A stretch of 64,000 nt of DNA from Glaciihabitans arcticus (GTDB lineage Bacteria; Actinomycetota; Actinomycetes; Actinomycetales; Microbacteriaceae). Within the stretch, counting starts at the first letter, position 1. Every line of letters starts with the position of its first letter. Position numbers and translations under genes: made by a program. The notes beneath the pieces are model-generated. The model did not search any database, was not told the DNA's origin, and saw only the letters and a program-made list of their open reading frames with translations. This document shows positions 44,799 to 53,176 of this stretch, piece after piece. The stretch spans positions 1,922,001-1,986,000 of the forward strand of contig NZ_SISG01000001.1 of NCBI RefSeq assembly GCF_004310685.1. Direction: 5' to 3'.

Positions 44799-45677
44799 AT
44801 GCCCTTCCCCACCTCCGACACGATCGTCAGCTACCCCGACGGCGCGACCACCTCGACCGGCACCGTTGTGCACGTCGAGGAACTCGCGGACGGACGGGCG
44901 GCGGTTCTGCTCGACGCGACAGCGGTGCATCCCGTCGACACGGCGTGGCCGGACCAGCCCGCCGACTTCGGCGACCTTGTCAACGGGGATGACGTGTACC
45001 CGCTCGCCGACGCGGTCACCGGCGGTATCAACGAGGGTGTGCTCTACCTCGGCCGCGACCTGCCCGTTCGCGGCGGCACCGAGGGCTGGATTTTCGTAGT
45101 CGCCCACATCATCGACGGGCCGGCTCCGGCGGTCGGCGCAGTCGTCGAGACCCGCGTCGACGCCGAGCGCCGCACCGCCCTCTCGGCCGGGCACACCGCG
45201 TGCCACCTCGCATCCCTCGCCCTGGATGCCGCCCTCGCCGACGCCTGGACCAAGCCCGTGCAGAAAGACGCGCTGGGCAACCCCGGCTTCGACGCGCTGG
45301 CAATCGAGACCTCGCGCATTCACCCGAACTCCTCAATCGACGTCTATCGCATCGGTAAGTCGCTGCGTCGCAAGGGCTTCACCCCGGCCGCGCTCGACGA
45401 CCTGCCCGCTGTCCAGCAGCGAGCCAACGACCTGCTCGAGCAGTGGCGAAGTGCCGGTGGCACGATCCATATCGCTCGGGATGCCCCTGAGCTCTCCGCC
45501 CGCCGCACCTGGGTGTGCGAGCTGAGCGCGGGCACCACCAACATCCCCTGTGGCGGAACACACCTGCATAACCTCGACGAGCTCGCCGCGGTCACGGTCG
45601 TGCTTGAACTGGTCGACGTGGATGGCGCCCGCGAACTGACCATGACGACTACGGCATCCCGGATCAGCGGGGTCTGA
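44799..45677 (+). CDS. Alanyl-tRNA editing-domain (AlaX-like) hydrolase
   Basis: A 292-residue protein. An N-terminal beta region precedes the editing domain with zinc-ligand motif GHTACHLAS (HxxxH, about residue 133) and the late CGGTHLHN motif (about 251). These are hallmarks of AlaX proteins that remove mischarged Ser or Gly from tRNA-Ala. The editing target is inferred. It overlaps the convergent NmrA-like gene by 14 bp. Confidence 0.85.
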   Translation: MPFPTSDTIVSYPDGATTSTGTVVHVEELADGRAAVLLDATAVHPVDTAWPDQPADFGDLVNGDDVYPLADAVTGGINEGVLYLGRDLPVRGGTEGWIFVVAHIIDGPAPAVGAVVETRVDAERRTALSAGHTACHLASLALDAALADAWTKPVQKDALGNPGFDALAIETSRIHPNSSIDVYRIGKSLRRKGFTPAALDDLPAVQQRANDLLEQWRSAGGTIHIARDAPELSARRTWVCELSAGTTNIPCGGTHLHNLDELAAVTVVLELVDVDGARELTMTTTASRISGV

Positions 45678-46284
45678 CCGCGAGAAGTCCGGGCTCGAAC
45701 AGCGTCCCCGTTGCGATGTCGAGCATCAGACGGGCGATGCCCGCTCGAGACGCCCCAGCCGGGAAGAACTGGCGAGGCATGGTCGACAGCGGCGCAAGAG
45801 CGACCGCCTGGTCGTCGGGCTTGTCGCTCAGCGGACCGGAGTGCACGACGACACCACCTGCGGCCAGTACCGCTTCATCGGCCGCGACCTTGTCGCCGTA
45901 CTCGGGCCCGAAACCTGTGCGGAGCATCCACCCGATGGGCGCGCTGACCGCAGGCTGCGATGCGCCTGTGCCCATCGCGCCGAGCCAGACAATACGGGCG
46001 GGGTGAGCATTCACGACCGCCGTCGCCCCGGCCGTGAGTGTGCCCGCCTCGGATCGACGTGCGACACCGAGGCCCGAGACCAGCACATCGCCCGGCCCGA
46101 CAGAGTCGGCGATCTGCTCAGCCCTGTGCACATCGGCTCTCACCACGTCGAGGAGCGGATGCGCTGCGAAGGCCGCCGCTTCGGGATTGCGCACCAGCGC
46201 GCGAACCTGCAGACCGCGAGCGAGAGCCTGCGCGACGAGTTCGCGACCGGTACCGCCGCTCGCGCCCAGCACCACGACGGTCAT
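45664..46284 (-). CDS. NmrA-like NAD(P)-binding protein
   Basis: A 206-residue Rossmann-fold protein: VVLGASGGTGRELVAQALARG at the start, then VLVSGLGV and NAHPARIVWLGAMG. It is similar to SDR-a5 proteins that act as NADP-sensing regulators or reductases. The ATG at 46284 overlaps the stop of the inositol-monophosphatase-like gene (ATGA), so the two form an operon controlled from the LysR intergenic region. A longer upstream reading frame is a shadow of that gene. Confidence 0.82.
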   Translation of the reverse strand: MTVVVLGASGGTGRELVAQALARGLQVRALVRNPEAAAFAAHPLLDVVRADVHRAEQIADSVGPGDVLVSGLGVARRSEAGTLTAGATAVVNAHPARIVWLGAMGTGASQPAVSAPIGWMLRTGFGPEYGDKVAADEAVLAAGGVVVHSGPLSDKPDDQAVALAPLSTMPRQFFPAGASRAGIARLMLDIATGTLFEPGLLAVRPR

Positions 46285-47075
46285 GCGCCCACCGCGAGCA
46301 CCGAGATCAGGGCTGCGTGCACAGCGGGAGACCCGACGGCGATGGTGCTCGCGCCGGGTGCCCATGGGCCACCGTCGATAGTCGTCACCAATCCCCCGGC
46401 CTCGGAGATAAGCAGAGATCCAGCAGCTACCCCCGGCAGCACCGGCTCGTACTGCCAGAAAGCATCCATGTTGCCGGCCGCGATCAGAAGCATCGGGAAC
46501 GTGGAGGGCACAGTGGCGCGCACGAGGAAAGCGTGCTCCAGCATCGTTTCGATGGAGCGACCGATGTGCGCATAAGTGGCGACCTGGCGGGCCTCGGCCT
46601 GACCGGTCCCAACGATCGCGATGTCCAGGTCGTTCTTCTGGGCAACTGTCAGGCGGCTGCCGTTGAGCCACGAGCCAAACCCGCGCCGAGCCGTATAGGT
46701 GAGGTCGCCGATGGGTTGGCGGAAGACAGCCAACTCCACTCGACGGTCGACGATCAGGGCGATGCTCACGCCCCATTCGGCCAGGCCGTGCACATGATTC
46801 ACGCTCCCCTCGGCGTTGTCGATCGCCCACCACTCGCCGCTATCGGGCAACGCCGTCGTCTCCAGGTCTCCGTCGATGAACCTCGCGTCGGGACGCAGTT
46901 CATGCAGGGCATCCCGCAGTCCGTCTGCTGAAACCTGCTCGTTGCGCGCAGCGACGCGCTGAAGCTCGTCCCTGTCGACGGGCCGGGCGTCTGGCGAGAA
47001 GACGTCGAGCAGGCGCTGGCCTGCGTTCTTTGCGATCGCCGCTACGGCCGCGACGGTTTGGTCGTTGATCTCCAT
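46281..47075 (-). CDS. Inositol-monophosphatase-like protein with altered active site
   Basis: A 264-residue IMPase-fold protein. The position of the usual DPIDGT motif reads WWAIDNAEGSVN: the first Asp is kept but the second is Glu and the Pro is absent. The third metal site, usually WDxAAG, reads VLPGVAAGSLL, so its Asp is gone. The N-terminal Glu-Glu pair is not seen. Phosphatase activity is doubtful. It may be a regulatory or pseudoenzyme form. The gene is divergent from a LysR gene. Confidence 0.78.
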   Translation of the reverse strand: MEINDQTVAAVAAIAKNAGQRLLDVFSPDARPVDRDELQRVAARNEQVSADGLRDALHELRPDARFIDGDLETTALPDSGEWWAIDNAEGSVNHVHGLAEWGVSIALIVDRRVELAVFRQPIGDLTYTARRGFGSWLNGSRLTVAQKNDLDIAIVGTGQAEARQVATYAHIGRSIETMLEHAFLVRATVPSTFPMLLIAAGNMDAFWQYEPVLPGVAAGSLLISEAGGLVTTIDGGPWAPGASTIAVGSPAVHAALISVLAVGA

Positions 47076-47171
47076 GGTGCACTCCTTTTTGGTGGGATGT
47101 CATCCACGTTAGATTTCGCGGCAACATGAGTCCAGTGCACTTTTGTAAGCAGAAGCATTACCCTGAGTCAT

Positions 47172-48059
47172 GTGGATTTGAATTTGCTCACAGGCCTCGA
47201 CGCTTTGCTCGAACATCGCAGCGTGCAGGATGCCGCGGCGCACCTGCACCTCACTCCTCCCGCCGTGAGTCGTATCCTCGGGCGACTGAGATCGGTCACC
47301 GGCGATCCCCTCCTGGTACGCGACGGGCGCGAAATGGTGCCCACGGAGCGCGCCCTGGCCATGCGCGATGAAGTTCGCGAGCTCGTCGCCCGCGCCCACG
47401 CCGTGCTCGAGCCACAAGCCGTCGTGGAACTCGCGTCCTTGCGTCGCACCTTCGTGGTGCGCTGTCACGACGCCCTGCTCACGTCCCTTGCGCCAAAGCT
47501 CCTGGCGGAGTTCGGCGCGAAAGCACCTCTCGCAAGCCTGCGATTGGTGAGCGAGAATCCAACGGTCGACAGGCACACCGGCCTGCGCGAGATCGACCTC
47601 GACGTAGGCAGCCCGCCTCAGGAGTCGCCAGCGGTGATCACTCGTGTGATCGGCGCTGACGAAATGGTTCTTGTGGTCAGGCGTGGCAGTACCCTCGACG
47701 TGCCGAAGCCGAGCCTGACTGCCGTCGCGGCGGCAACCCACATCGCCGTGTCCCGCCGCGGCCGCGCGCTTGGACCTGTCGACGACCAGCTCGCTGCGCA
47801 CGGACTCACCCGAACAGTGCAGGCGACCGTGGCCACCGTGGCCGCCGCCCTCGCCGTGGTCGCCGCGACCGACTCCGTGACGATCCTGCCGGCCCGTTTG
47901 CGAGACCCACTACCCAGCACCGTCCGCATCCGACCGCTGCCGTTCACGCTCCCCTCGTCCGAAGCTTCGGTCAGCTGGCATCGACGCCACGACAACGACG
48001 ACGCGCATCGATGGCTCCGCACCCTCGTCGAACGCACGCTCGCCGACTCGCTGCGTTAG
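47172..48059 (+). CDS. LysR-family transcriptional regulator
   Basis: A 295-residue regulator. The N-terminal helix-turn-helix reads SVQDAAAHLHLTPPAVSRILGRL. The C-terminal periplasmic-binding-like domain covers residues 90-295. The GTG at 47172 opens the conserved MDLNLL segment. It is divergent from the IMPase-like/NmrA-like operon, the usual LysR target position. A GTGCAC motif in the gap appears twice (near 47080 and 47138). Confidence 0.9.
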   Translation: MDLNLLTGLDALLEHRSVQDAAAHLHLTPPAVSRILGRLRSVTGDPLLVRDGREMVPTERALAMRDEVRELVARAHAVLEPQAVVELASLRRTFVVRCHDALLTSLAPKLLAEFGAKAPLASLRLVSENPTVDRHTGLREIDLDVGSPPQESPAVITRVIGADEMVLVVRRGSTLDVPKPSLTAVAAATHIAVSRRGRALGPVDDQLAAHGLTRTVQATVATVAAALAVVAATDSVTILPARLRDPLPSTVRIRPLPFTLPSSEASVSWHRRHDNDDAHRWLRTLVERTLADSLR

Positions 48060-48478
48060 TCATCCCGGGGCCGCTGCCGCTGTTGCTTCGTCGCAGAACG
48101 GGCTTGTTTCGCGGCCGCGTGGCGGCGGGCGGATCCCCGGGTGGGTCGCGTCGCGCGACGGATGGGTCCGGGAGGCGCAAGCGCATCCCGAACGATCGCG
48201 GCGAGCGTGTCGAGAGCAGTCTCACGATTGCGCAATTGCGAGCGCTGCTCCTGCACGGTGACCGTGATCGCGCCGGCGACCATGCGACGGCCGAGCTTGG
48301 TGAGCAGCAAGTCGCGCTGCTCGTCTGTCAGCACAGTCGAGTCGACGATGCTCCAGCTCAATTGCACGCGACTGGATGAAGTATTGACGTGCTGGCCGCC
48401 CGGCCCGGAAGAGCGCGAGAACTTCCACTGCAGTTCGGGGTCGGGGATCGTCAGCGCCGGCGTCACCTCGATGTCCAT
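48056..48478 (-). CDS. arfB: Alternative ribosome-rescue factor ArfB
   Basis: ArfB hydrolyses peptidyl-tRNA on stalled ribosomes. The 140-residue protein has the release-factor motif SGPGGQHVNT (GGQ at 27-29) and a basic C-terminal tail (ATRPTRGSARRH, KQARSATKQQRQRP) that enters the empty mRNA channel. Length and tail match the family. Its stop overlaps the LysR stop by 4 bp. Confidence 0.95.
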   Translation of the reverse strand: MDIEVTPALTIPDPELQWKFSRSSGPGGQHVNTSSSRVQLSWSIVDSTVLTDEQRDLLLTKLGRRMVAGAITVTVQEQRSQLRNRETALDTLAAIVRDALAPPGPIRRATRPTRGSARRHAAAKQARSATKQQRQRPRDD

Positions 48479-48498
48479 GGAGCTAGGGTCGCACGAAG

Positions 48499-49086
48499 TC
48501 AGGTCGCTCTCCGGTAGATGCTCACAACGACGCCGGACTCCGCGGTGAAGCTCTCCGTGAGCGACAGGTTCGTGGACGGGAATCCGTCACCGAACAGCTT
48601 CTTGCCCGAACCCAGCACCAGCGGGTAGCGCACCAGCCGGTACTCGTCCACGAGGTCGTGCTCGGCGAGGGTGCGGATCAGGTCGAGACTCCCCCAGACG
48701 CGGATCTCGCCGCCCGGCTCGGCACGCAGTGCGGCCACGGTGGAGGGAACGTCATCCACAATTCGCGAATTCTTCCAGGCGAGCTCGGTGAGCGTGCGGG
48801 TAGCCACATACTTGGGCACGCGGTTGTAGGTGCGGGTCAGCTCGCCCATCTGGCCGGGCGCGTCCTCGGGCCAGACCGCCCAGGCCTTCGACCAGATGTC
48901 GTAGGTCTTGCGTCCGAGCAGCAGCGCCTCGGTCCTCGACTCCCACTCGGCGATGAGATCGTCGATGCCACTCGCGCCCTGCCAGCCGCCGTGCTCGAAG
49001 CCGCCCTCGCGATCCTCATCCGGCTCGCCCGGCGCCTGCGCTACGCCGTCGAGGGTGAGGAAGGTCTGCACAATGATCTCGCTCAT
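48499..49086 (-). CDS. RibD C-terminal/dihydrofolate reductase-like protein
   Basis: A 195-residue DHFR-like fold: IIVQTFLTLDGVAQAPGE starts the sheet, ALLLGRKTYDIWSKAW and GGEIRVWGSLDLIRTL follow the nucleotide-binding pattern, and VLGSGKKLFGDG is typical of this family. It is commonly annotated as dihydrofolate reductase family protein, with an NADPH-dependent reductase role inferred. Confidence 0.88.
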   Translation of the reverse strand: MSEIIVQTFLTLDGVAQAPGEPDEDREGGFEHGGWQGASGIDDLIAEWESRTEALLLGRKTYDIWSKAWAVWPEDAPGQMGELTRTYNRVPKYVATRTLTELAWKNSRIVDDVPSTVAALRAEPGGEIRVWGSLDLIRTLAEHDLVDEYRLVRYPLVLGSGKKLFGDGFPSTNLSLTESFTAESGVVVSIYRRAT

Positions 49087-49121
49087 GGTTCTCCCGTCTG
49101 CTTGCCTTCAGGTCTACTCGC

Positions 49122-49973
49122 TCAGGCCGGGCGACGGAAGTCACGCACCTCGGTAGAACGCTCGAAGCCGGCCGCAACATAGGTCGCCACGGCCCCGACG
49201 TTGGCGCTCGGGGTGCAGACGACGGCGCTTGAGGCACCCATCTCCCGGAGCGCTGCGGCCGCGGCGAGGGTGATCGCCGTGCCGTGGCCTCTGCCCCGGT
49301 GGTCGGCGTGCACGCCGACCGGTTCGAGCAGGCCGGGACGCCCAACGCCGGCCGACCAGACCGTGGCGGCGGCGACCGCGGCGCCCTGCTCGTCGAATGC
49401 CAGGACGCAGCGGGCGTCGGCGTAGGCGGGCCCGGTTGCCAGTATCTGCCAGCGCTCAGCGGTGAAGACCGAGCCCTCGAACGCCGACCGGTGAACGGCG
49501 GCTCTCAGTTCCGCCAACTCCGTACCGACCACTTCGATGCGTAGGCCGGAGGCCGGCACGGGGTTCGCCAGGTCACGCTCGAGCGGGGTCCACGGCTCGT
49601 CGAGCGTCCAGCCTGCGGCGGTGAGCGTGTCGGCCAACGGCGCTCCGCAGCGCGCTTCGACCGACGCATCGCCCTCCGGCAGGATCACCGCGAGGTCGTC
49701 GACGATCCGCGCGATGAGGAGTTCATCACCCTGAGCCTCCGGCGCGATTGCCAGCCGCACGAGGCCCGGGCCGTCAAGGAACCCGACCGCGCGAATGCTA
49801 TCGCCCCGCCAGACACGCACGGCCTCCGAGACGTTCTCCGCGCCGAATCTCCACTGCCAGCCGAGGTCACCGGGGTGCAGCTGCATCGGCAAGCGGTCCC
49901 GCTGCCAGCCGCGCAGCGCGTCGAGCACCTCGGTCAGCTCGGCGACGGTCGCACGGAACAGCTCAATCGGCAT
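49122..49973 (-). CDS. Two-domain GNAT acetyltransferase
   Basis: A 283-residue protein. The C-terminal GNAT domain has GVHADHRGRGHGTAITLA, the acetyl-CoA P-loop, and ATYVAAGFERSTEVRD. The N-terminal half has a weaker GNAT-like pattern (IAPEAQGDELLIARIVDDL). The substrate is unknown. It is downstream of the DUF899 gene after 15 bp, probably in one transcript. Confidence 0.85.
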   Translation of the reverse strand: MPIELFRATVAELTEVLDALRGWQRDRLPMQLHPGDLGWQWRFGAENVSEAVRVWRGDSIRAVGFLDGPGLVRLAIAPEAQGDELLIARIVDDLAVILPEGDASVEARCGAPLADTLTAAGWTLDEPWTPLERDLANPVPASGLRIEVVGTELAELRAAVHRSAFEGSVFTAERWQILATGPAYADARCVLAFDEQGAAVAAATVWSAGVGRPGLLEPVGVHADHRGRGHGTAITLAAAAALREMGASSAVVCTPSANVGAVATYVAAGFERSTEVRDFRRPA

Positions 49974-49988
49974 GGTTGTCCTGTCGGT

Positions 49989-50738
49989 TCACTCGGGCAT
50001 GTGCCCGGTGCGCCCGAGCGTCTCCACAGGCGTCGCGCCGGGTCGGGTCCATTGCGGCACCGGCCGGCTCGTTTCCCCCGCCGGATTGCCGGCCGCGTCG
50101 GTGCGCCAGTACCAGCAGGCGTGGTTTCCCTCCGGCCAGCCCACGGGGTTGTCCTGCCAGGCTTCGCGACGACCGTAGACGGTCATGTCGAGCAGCGCCA
50201 TCGAGGGGTTGAAGACCTCGTTGCCGCGGCCCGTGATCCCGTAGGTCATGAACACCCGGTCGCCGTCGCGCAGGTAACTCGTCATGGTGCCCATGTTGTG
50301 GCCGATGGGCGCATCCAGACCCCGCACCGAATACCAAGGCTGCTTGTAGCCCATGAACTCAATGTAGGGCGCGACCTCATCCCACGTACCCGGCGTCACG
50401 ATCGCGAAGGAGACGCCGCGCGCGTTCAGATAGGCGGCGTCCTGCAGCGACCAGGCCGTGGTCGTGCAGCCCTCGCACTGCCCCTGGTGGGGCGCGCCGT
50501 CATGCCACATGTGCTTGTAGACAATGAGCTCGTCGCGCCCTTCGAACAGATCGATGAACGGGATGGGGCCATCCGGCCCGACCACCTCGGTCGTTCCGTC
50601 GAACTCGACCATCGGCATACGCCGCCGGGCCGCCGCGATGGCATCACCCTCGTGCGTGTGGGCCTTCTCGCGCGAGAGCAGCTCGGCGCGTGTGGCCCTC
50701 CAGGTGTCCATGTCCACAACGGGTGGGGTCGACGTCAT
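49989..50738 (-). CDS. DUF899 thioredoxin-like protein
   Basis: A 249-residue thioredoxin-like-fold protein of the DUF899 family. Characteristic segments are RRRMPMVEF, LIVYKHMWHDG, CEGCTTTAWSL and SFAIVTPGTWDEVAPY. The CxxC (CEGC) may be redox-active. The ATG at 50738 follows GAGGAGG. It is divergent from the RHH-DUF4097-ABC cassette. Function unknown. Confidence 0.85.
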   Translation of the reverse strand: MTSTPPVVDMDTWRATRAELLSREKAHTHEGDAIAAARRRMPMVEFDGTTEVVGPDGPIPFIDLFEGRDELIVYKHMWHDGAPHQGQCEGCTTTAWSLQDAAYLNARGVSFAIVTPGTWDEVAPYIEFMGYKQPWYSVRGLDAPIGHNMGTMTSYLRDGDRVFMTYGITGRGNEVFNPSMALLDMTVYGRREAWQDNPVGWPEGNHACWYWRTDAAGNPAGETSRPVPQWTRPGATPVETLGRTGHMPE

Positions 50739-50799
50739 CGTGTCCTCCTCGGCTTGTCTGCTTCGACGGTAGTCCGGTCGCGGCACGGTCTCAACGGCC

Positions 50800-50843
50800 T
50801 GACACCACTTGTGCTTGACATGACACCACTGTGGTGTCACTAT
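50800..50843 (+). promoter_or_regulatory. Promoter with palindromic operator of the RHH-DUF4097-ABC cassette
   Basis: A perfect palindrome, TGACACCAC-T-GTGGTGTCA, at 50821-50839 fills the promoter spacer. A half-site copy, TGACACCAC, lies at 50800-50808, exactly 21 bp (two helical turns) upstream. A consensus -35, TTGACA, is at 50815-50820. The -10 is less clear (CACTAT at 50838-50843). The ribbon-helix-helix protein is the likely repressor. Confidence 0.75.
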
Positions 50844-50849
50844 GGAGTC

Positions 50850-51326
50850 ATGGAACTGGGAACGTACGTCAGTGAGCTGCAGCGGCAGCTCGTGAGCTCC
50901 GCCGAGAACGGCACCGACGAGACGCGTGTCGTCGCCGAGCGCCTCGCGGCCGGCCTTGATGCCGCCACGCGACTCGTGCTGCTCGAGGCACTTTCGGCCG
51001 CGGCCGGGGAGATCACACGAGACCTGGCACCCGGATCCGTCGATATGCGCATCCGAGGCCGCGAGGTCGAGTTCGTCGTCCTCCAGGCGATACCCGAGGT
51101 GGACGCCCCCCCGACGGTGAACCTCGACGACGCGAGCACATCCCGAACCACACTTCGCCTGCCCGACGCGTTGAAGGCGCAGGTGGATGACGCAGCGGCC
51201 GCCGACGGCCTCTCCGTCAACACCTGGCTGGTACGCGCGGTCGCGGCGGCCGTGCACCCGAAGCAACGACGTTCGACACAGAAGACTCTCCGCACCGGCG
51301 ACAACTTCGCCGGCTGGGCCAGGTAA
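50850..51326 (+). CDS. Ribbon-helix-helix (HicB/CopG-like) regulator
   Basis: A 158-residue protein. The first 95 residues are helical and then beta-like. Residues 100-135 read TTLRLPDALKAQVDDAAA, then GLSVNTWLVRAV, the CopG/HicB ribbon-helix-helix DNA-binding fold. It is the first gene of a four-gene operon with DUF4097 and an ABC exporter. Its ATG is 11 bp after the palindromic operator, which implies autoregulation. Confidence 0.82.
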   Translation: MELGTYVSELQRQLVSSAENGTDETRVVAERLAAGLDAATRLVLLEALSAAAGEITRDLAPGSVDMRIRGREVEFVVLQAIPEVDAPPTVNLDDASTSRTTLRLPDALKAQVDDAAAADGLSVNTWLVRAVAAAVHPKQRRSTQKTLRTGDNFAGWAR

Positions 51327-51383
51327 CACGCTCAACCCCTCCCCTCCTCCACAACTCACGTTCATAGAAAGGAATGCTTCGCC

Positions 51384-52250
51384 ATGCCCAGATTCGAAAC
51401 ACCAACCCCCATCGACCTCGCCATCAACCTGCCGGTCGGGGCGATCACCGTCACCGCCAGCGACCGCACCGATACCGTCGTCATCGCTACACCGACCAAC
51501 CCGGACAAGCCGGTCGACGTGCGCGGGGCGAACGAGACGCGTATCGAGTTCGACGGCGAGCGCCTCACCGTGCACGGCCCCAAGCCTCGCCTCAGCTGGA
51601 TCGGCCCCACCGAGTCGATCGATCTCACCATCGAGTTGCCGTTCGACTCCCGCCTGACCGCGGAGATCGCGGTCGGCTGGGTGCGCTCCCGCGGCCGTCT
51701 CGGCGCGACCCGCATCAAGGCGTCAACCGGCGCTGTCGATCTCGAGAGCACCGGCGACCTCTGGGTGCGCGCCGGCCACGGCACGGCCGACATTGGAACG
51801 GCCAACGGCAGCGCCGAGGTGACCGCCGACCACGGAGCGATCCGCATCCGCTCGGTCAGCGGCGACGCGGTGCTCAAGGCCTCGCACGGCTCGATCTCGA
51901 TCGGCGAGTCCGGCGGTGACGTCGAGGCGAAGCTCTCGTACGGCGACCTCGAGATCGGAACCGCCCATGCGGGCGTCGCCGCGAAAACCGCGTTCGGCAG
52001 CATCCAGGTGCGCGAGGCCTCGGCCGGCTCCCTGCAGCTCGAGAGCGGATTCGGCGCCATCACCATCGGGGTGCTCGAAGGCGTCCCCACCTGGCTCGAC
52101 CTCTCCTCCAAGGAAGGCCGGGTGCGCAATGAGCTCTCCGGTGACGCCGCACCCGGCGACTCGGAGGAAGCCGTCTCTGTGCGAGCGCGCACGGAGTTCG
52201 GCGACATCACCGTCACGCGCTCAACGACCCTGGAAAGGAAGAACTCATGA
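51384..52250 (+). CDS. DUF4097 beta-strand repeat protein
   Basis: A 288-residue protein with a DUF4097/adhesin-like parallel beta-helix pattern: repeated VELESTGDLWVRAGHG and DLEIGTAHAGVAAKT-type rungs. No signal peptide or membrane helix is evident, so it is cytoplasmic or peripheral. The gene lies between the RHH regulator and the ABC ATPase, overlapping the ATPase by 4 bp (ATGA). Its role in the cassette is unclear. Confidence 0.85.
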   Translation: MPRFETPTPIDLAINLPVGAITVTASDRTDTVVIATPTNPDKPVDVRGANETRIEFDGERLTVHGPKPRLSWIGPTESIDLTIELPFDSRLTAEIAVGWVRSRGRLGATRIKASTGAVDLESTGDLWVRAGHGTADIGTANGSAEVTADHGAIRIRSVSGDAVLKASHGSISIGESGGDVEAKLSYGDLEIGTAHAGVAAKTAFGSIQVREASAGSLQLESGFGAITIGVLEGVPTWLDLSSKEGRVRNELSGDAAPGDSEEAVSVRARTEFGDITVTRSTTLERKNS

Positions 52251-53176
52251 TCGAGGTACAGAGCCTCCGCAAGTCCTACGGCACGAAGACCGTGCTTGAC
52301 GGCGTCGACCTCACGGTGCGAGCCGGTACGGTCACCGCCCTGCTCGGCCCGAACGGCGCAGGCAAGACGACCACCGTCAACATCCTCAGCACGCTCGTAC
52401 GACCAGACGACGGCACCGCGCGCGTCAACGGCTTCGACGTCGTGCGTGAACCGGGCGCCGTTCGCGCCGCGATCGGCCTCACCGGCCAGTTCTCTGCGGT
52501 CGACACCCTGCTCACCGGCGAAGAGAACCTGTTGCTCATGGCCCGGCTGCGCCACCTCGGCGCGAAAGGCTCGAAGGCGCGGGTCGCCGAGCTGCTCGAA
52601 CAATTCGACCTGGTCGAAGCCGCCCGCAAACCTCTCGCCACCTATTCCGGCGGGATGCAGCGGCGCCTCGACCTCGCCATGACCCTGGTATCCACGCCCA
52701 GCGTGATCTTCCTCGATGAGCCGACGACGGGCCTCGACCCGCGCAGCCGGCACACCATGTGGGACATCGTGCGCGGCCTCGTCGCCGACGGCACAACCGT
52801 GCTCCTCACCACGCAGCAACTCGAGGAGGCCGACCAGCTCGCCGACCGCATCGCCGTGCTCGACGGCGGCCGCATCGTCGCCGAGGGCACACCCGCAGAA
52901 CTCAAGCGCCTTGTGCCCGGTGGGCACATCCAGCTGCAATTCGCGGATGCCGCGGCCCTCGCCACCGCAGCCGACCTGCTCGACGGCTCGACCCGTGATG
53001 ACGCGTCACTCACGCTCAGCGTGCCGAGCGACGGCGGGGTGGAGGCGCTGCGTTCCGTACTGGACCGCCTCGCTGCCGCCCGTTTGGATGTCGACGACCT
53101 GAGCATCCACACCCCCGACCTGGACGACGTCTTCTTCGCCCTGACCGGATCTGACACGAAGGGAACGAACTCATGA
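52247..53176 (+). CDS. DrrA-type ABC transporter ATP-binding protein
   Basis: A 309-residue ATPase with Walker A GPNGAGKTT, signature YSGGMQRRLD, Walker B VIFLDEPTTGLDPRSR and a C-terminal regulatory extension typical of DrrA (daunorubicin-type exporters). It pairs with the following permease (ATGA overlap). Export of drugs, lipids or peptides is the family role. Confidence 0.92.
   Translation: MIEVQSLRKSYGTKTVLDGVDLTVRAGTVTALLGPNGAGKTTTVNILSTLVRPDDGTARVNGFDVVREPGAVRAAIGLTGQFSAVDTLLTGEENLLLMARLRHLGAKGSKARVAELLEQFDLVEAARKPLATYSGGMQRRLDLAMTLVSTPSVIFLDEPTTGLDPRSRHTMWDIVRGLVADGTTVLLTTQQLEEADQLADRIAVLDGGRIVAEGTPAELKRLVPGGHIQLQFADAAALATAADLLDGSTRDDASLTLSVPSDGGVEALRSVLDRLAAARLDVDDLSIHTPDLDDVFFALTGSDTKGTNS

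Noticed and set aside
45664..46833. Long N-terminal extension of the NmrA-like gene
   Set aside because: The extra residues are out-of-frame translation of the IMPase-like gene. The ATGA overlap gives a better start at 46284.
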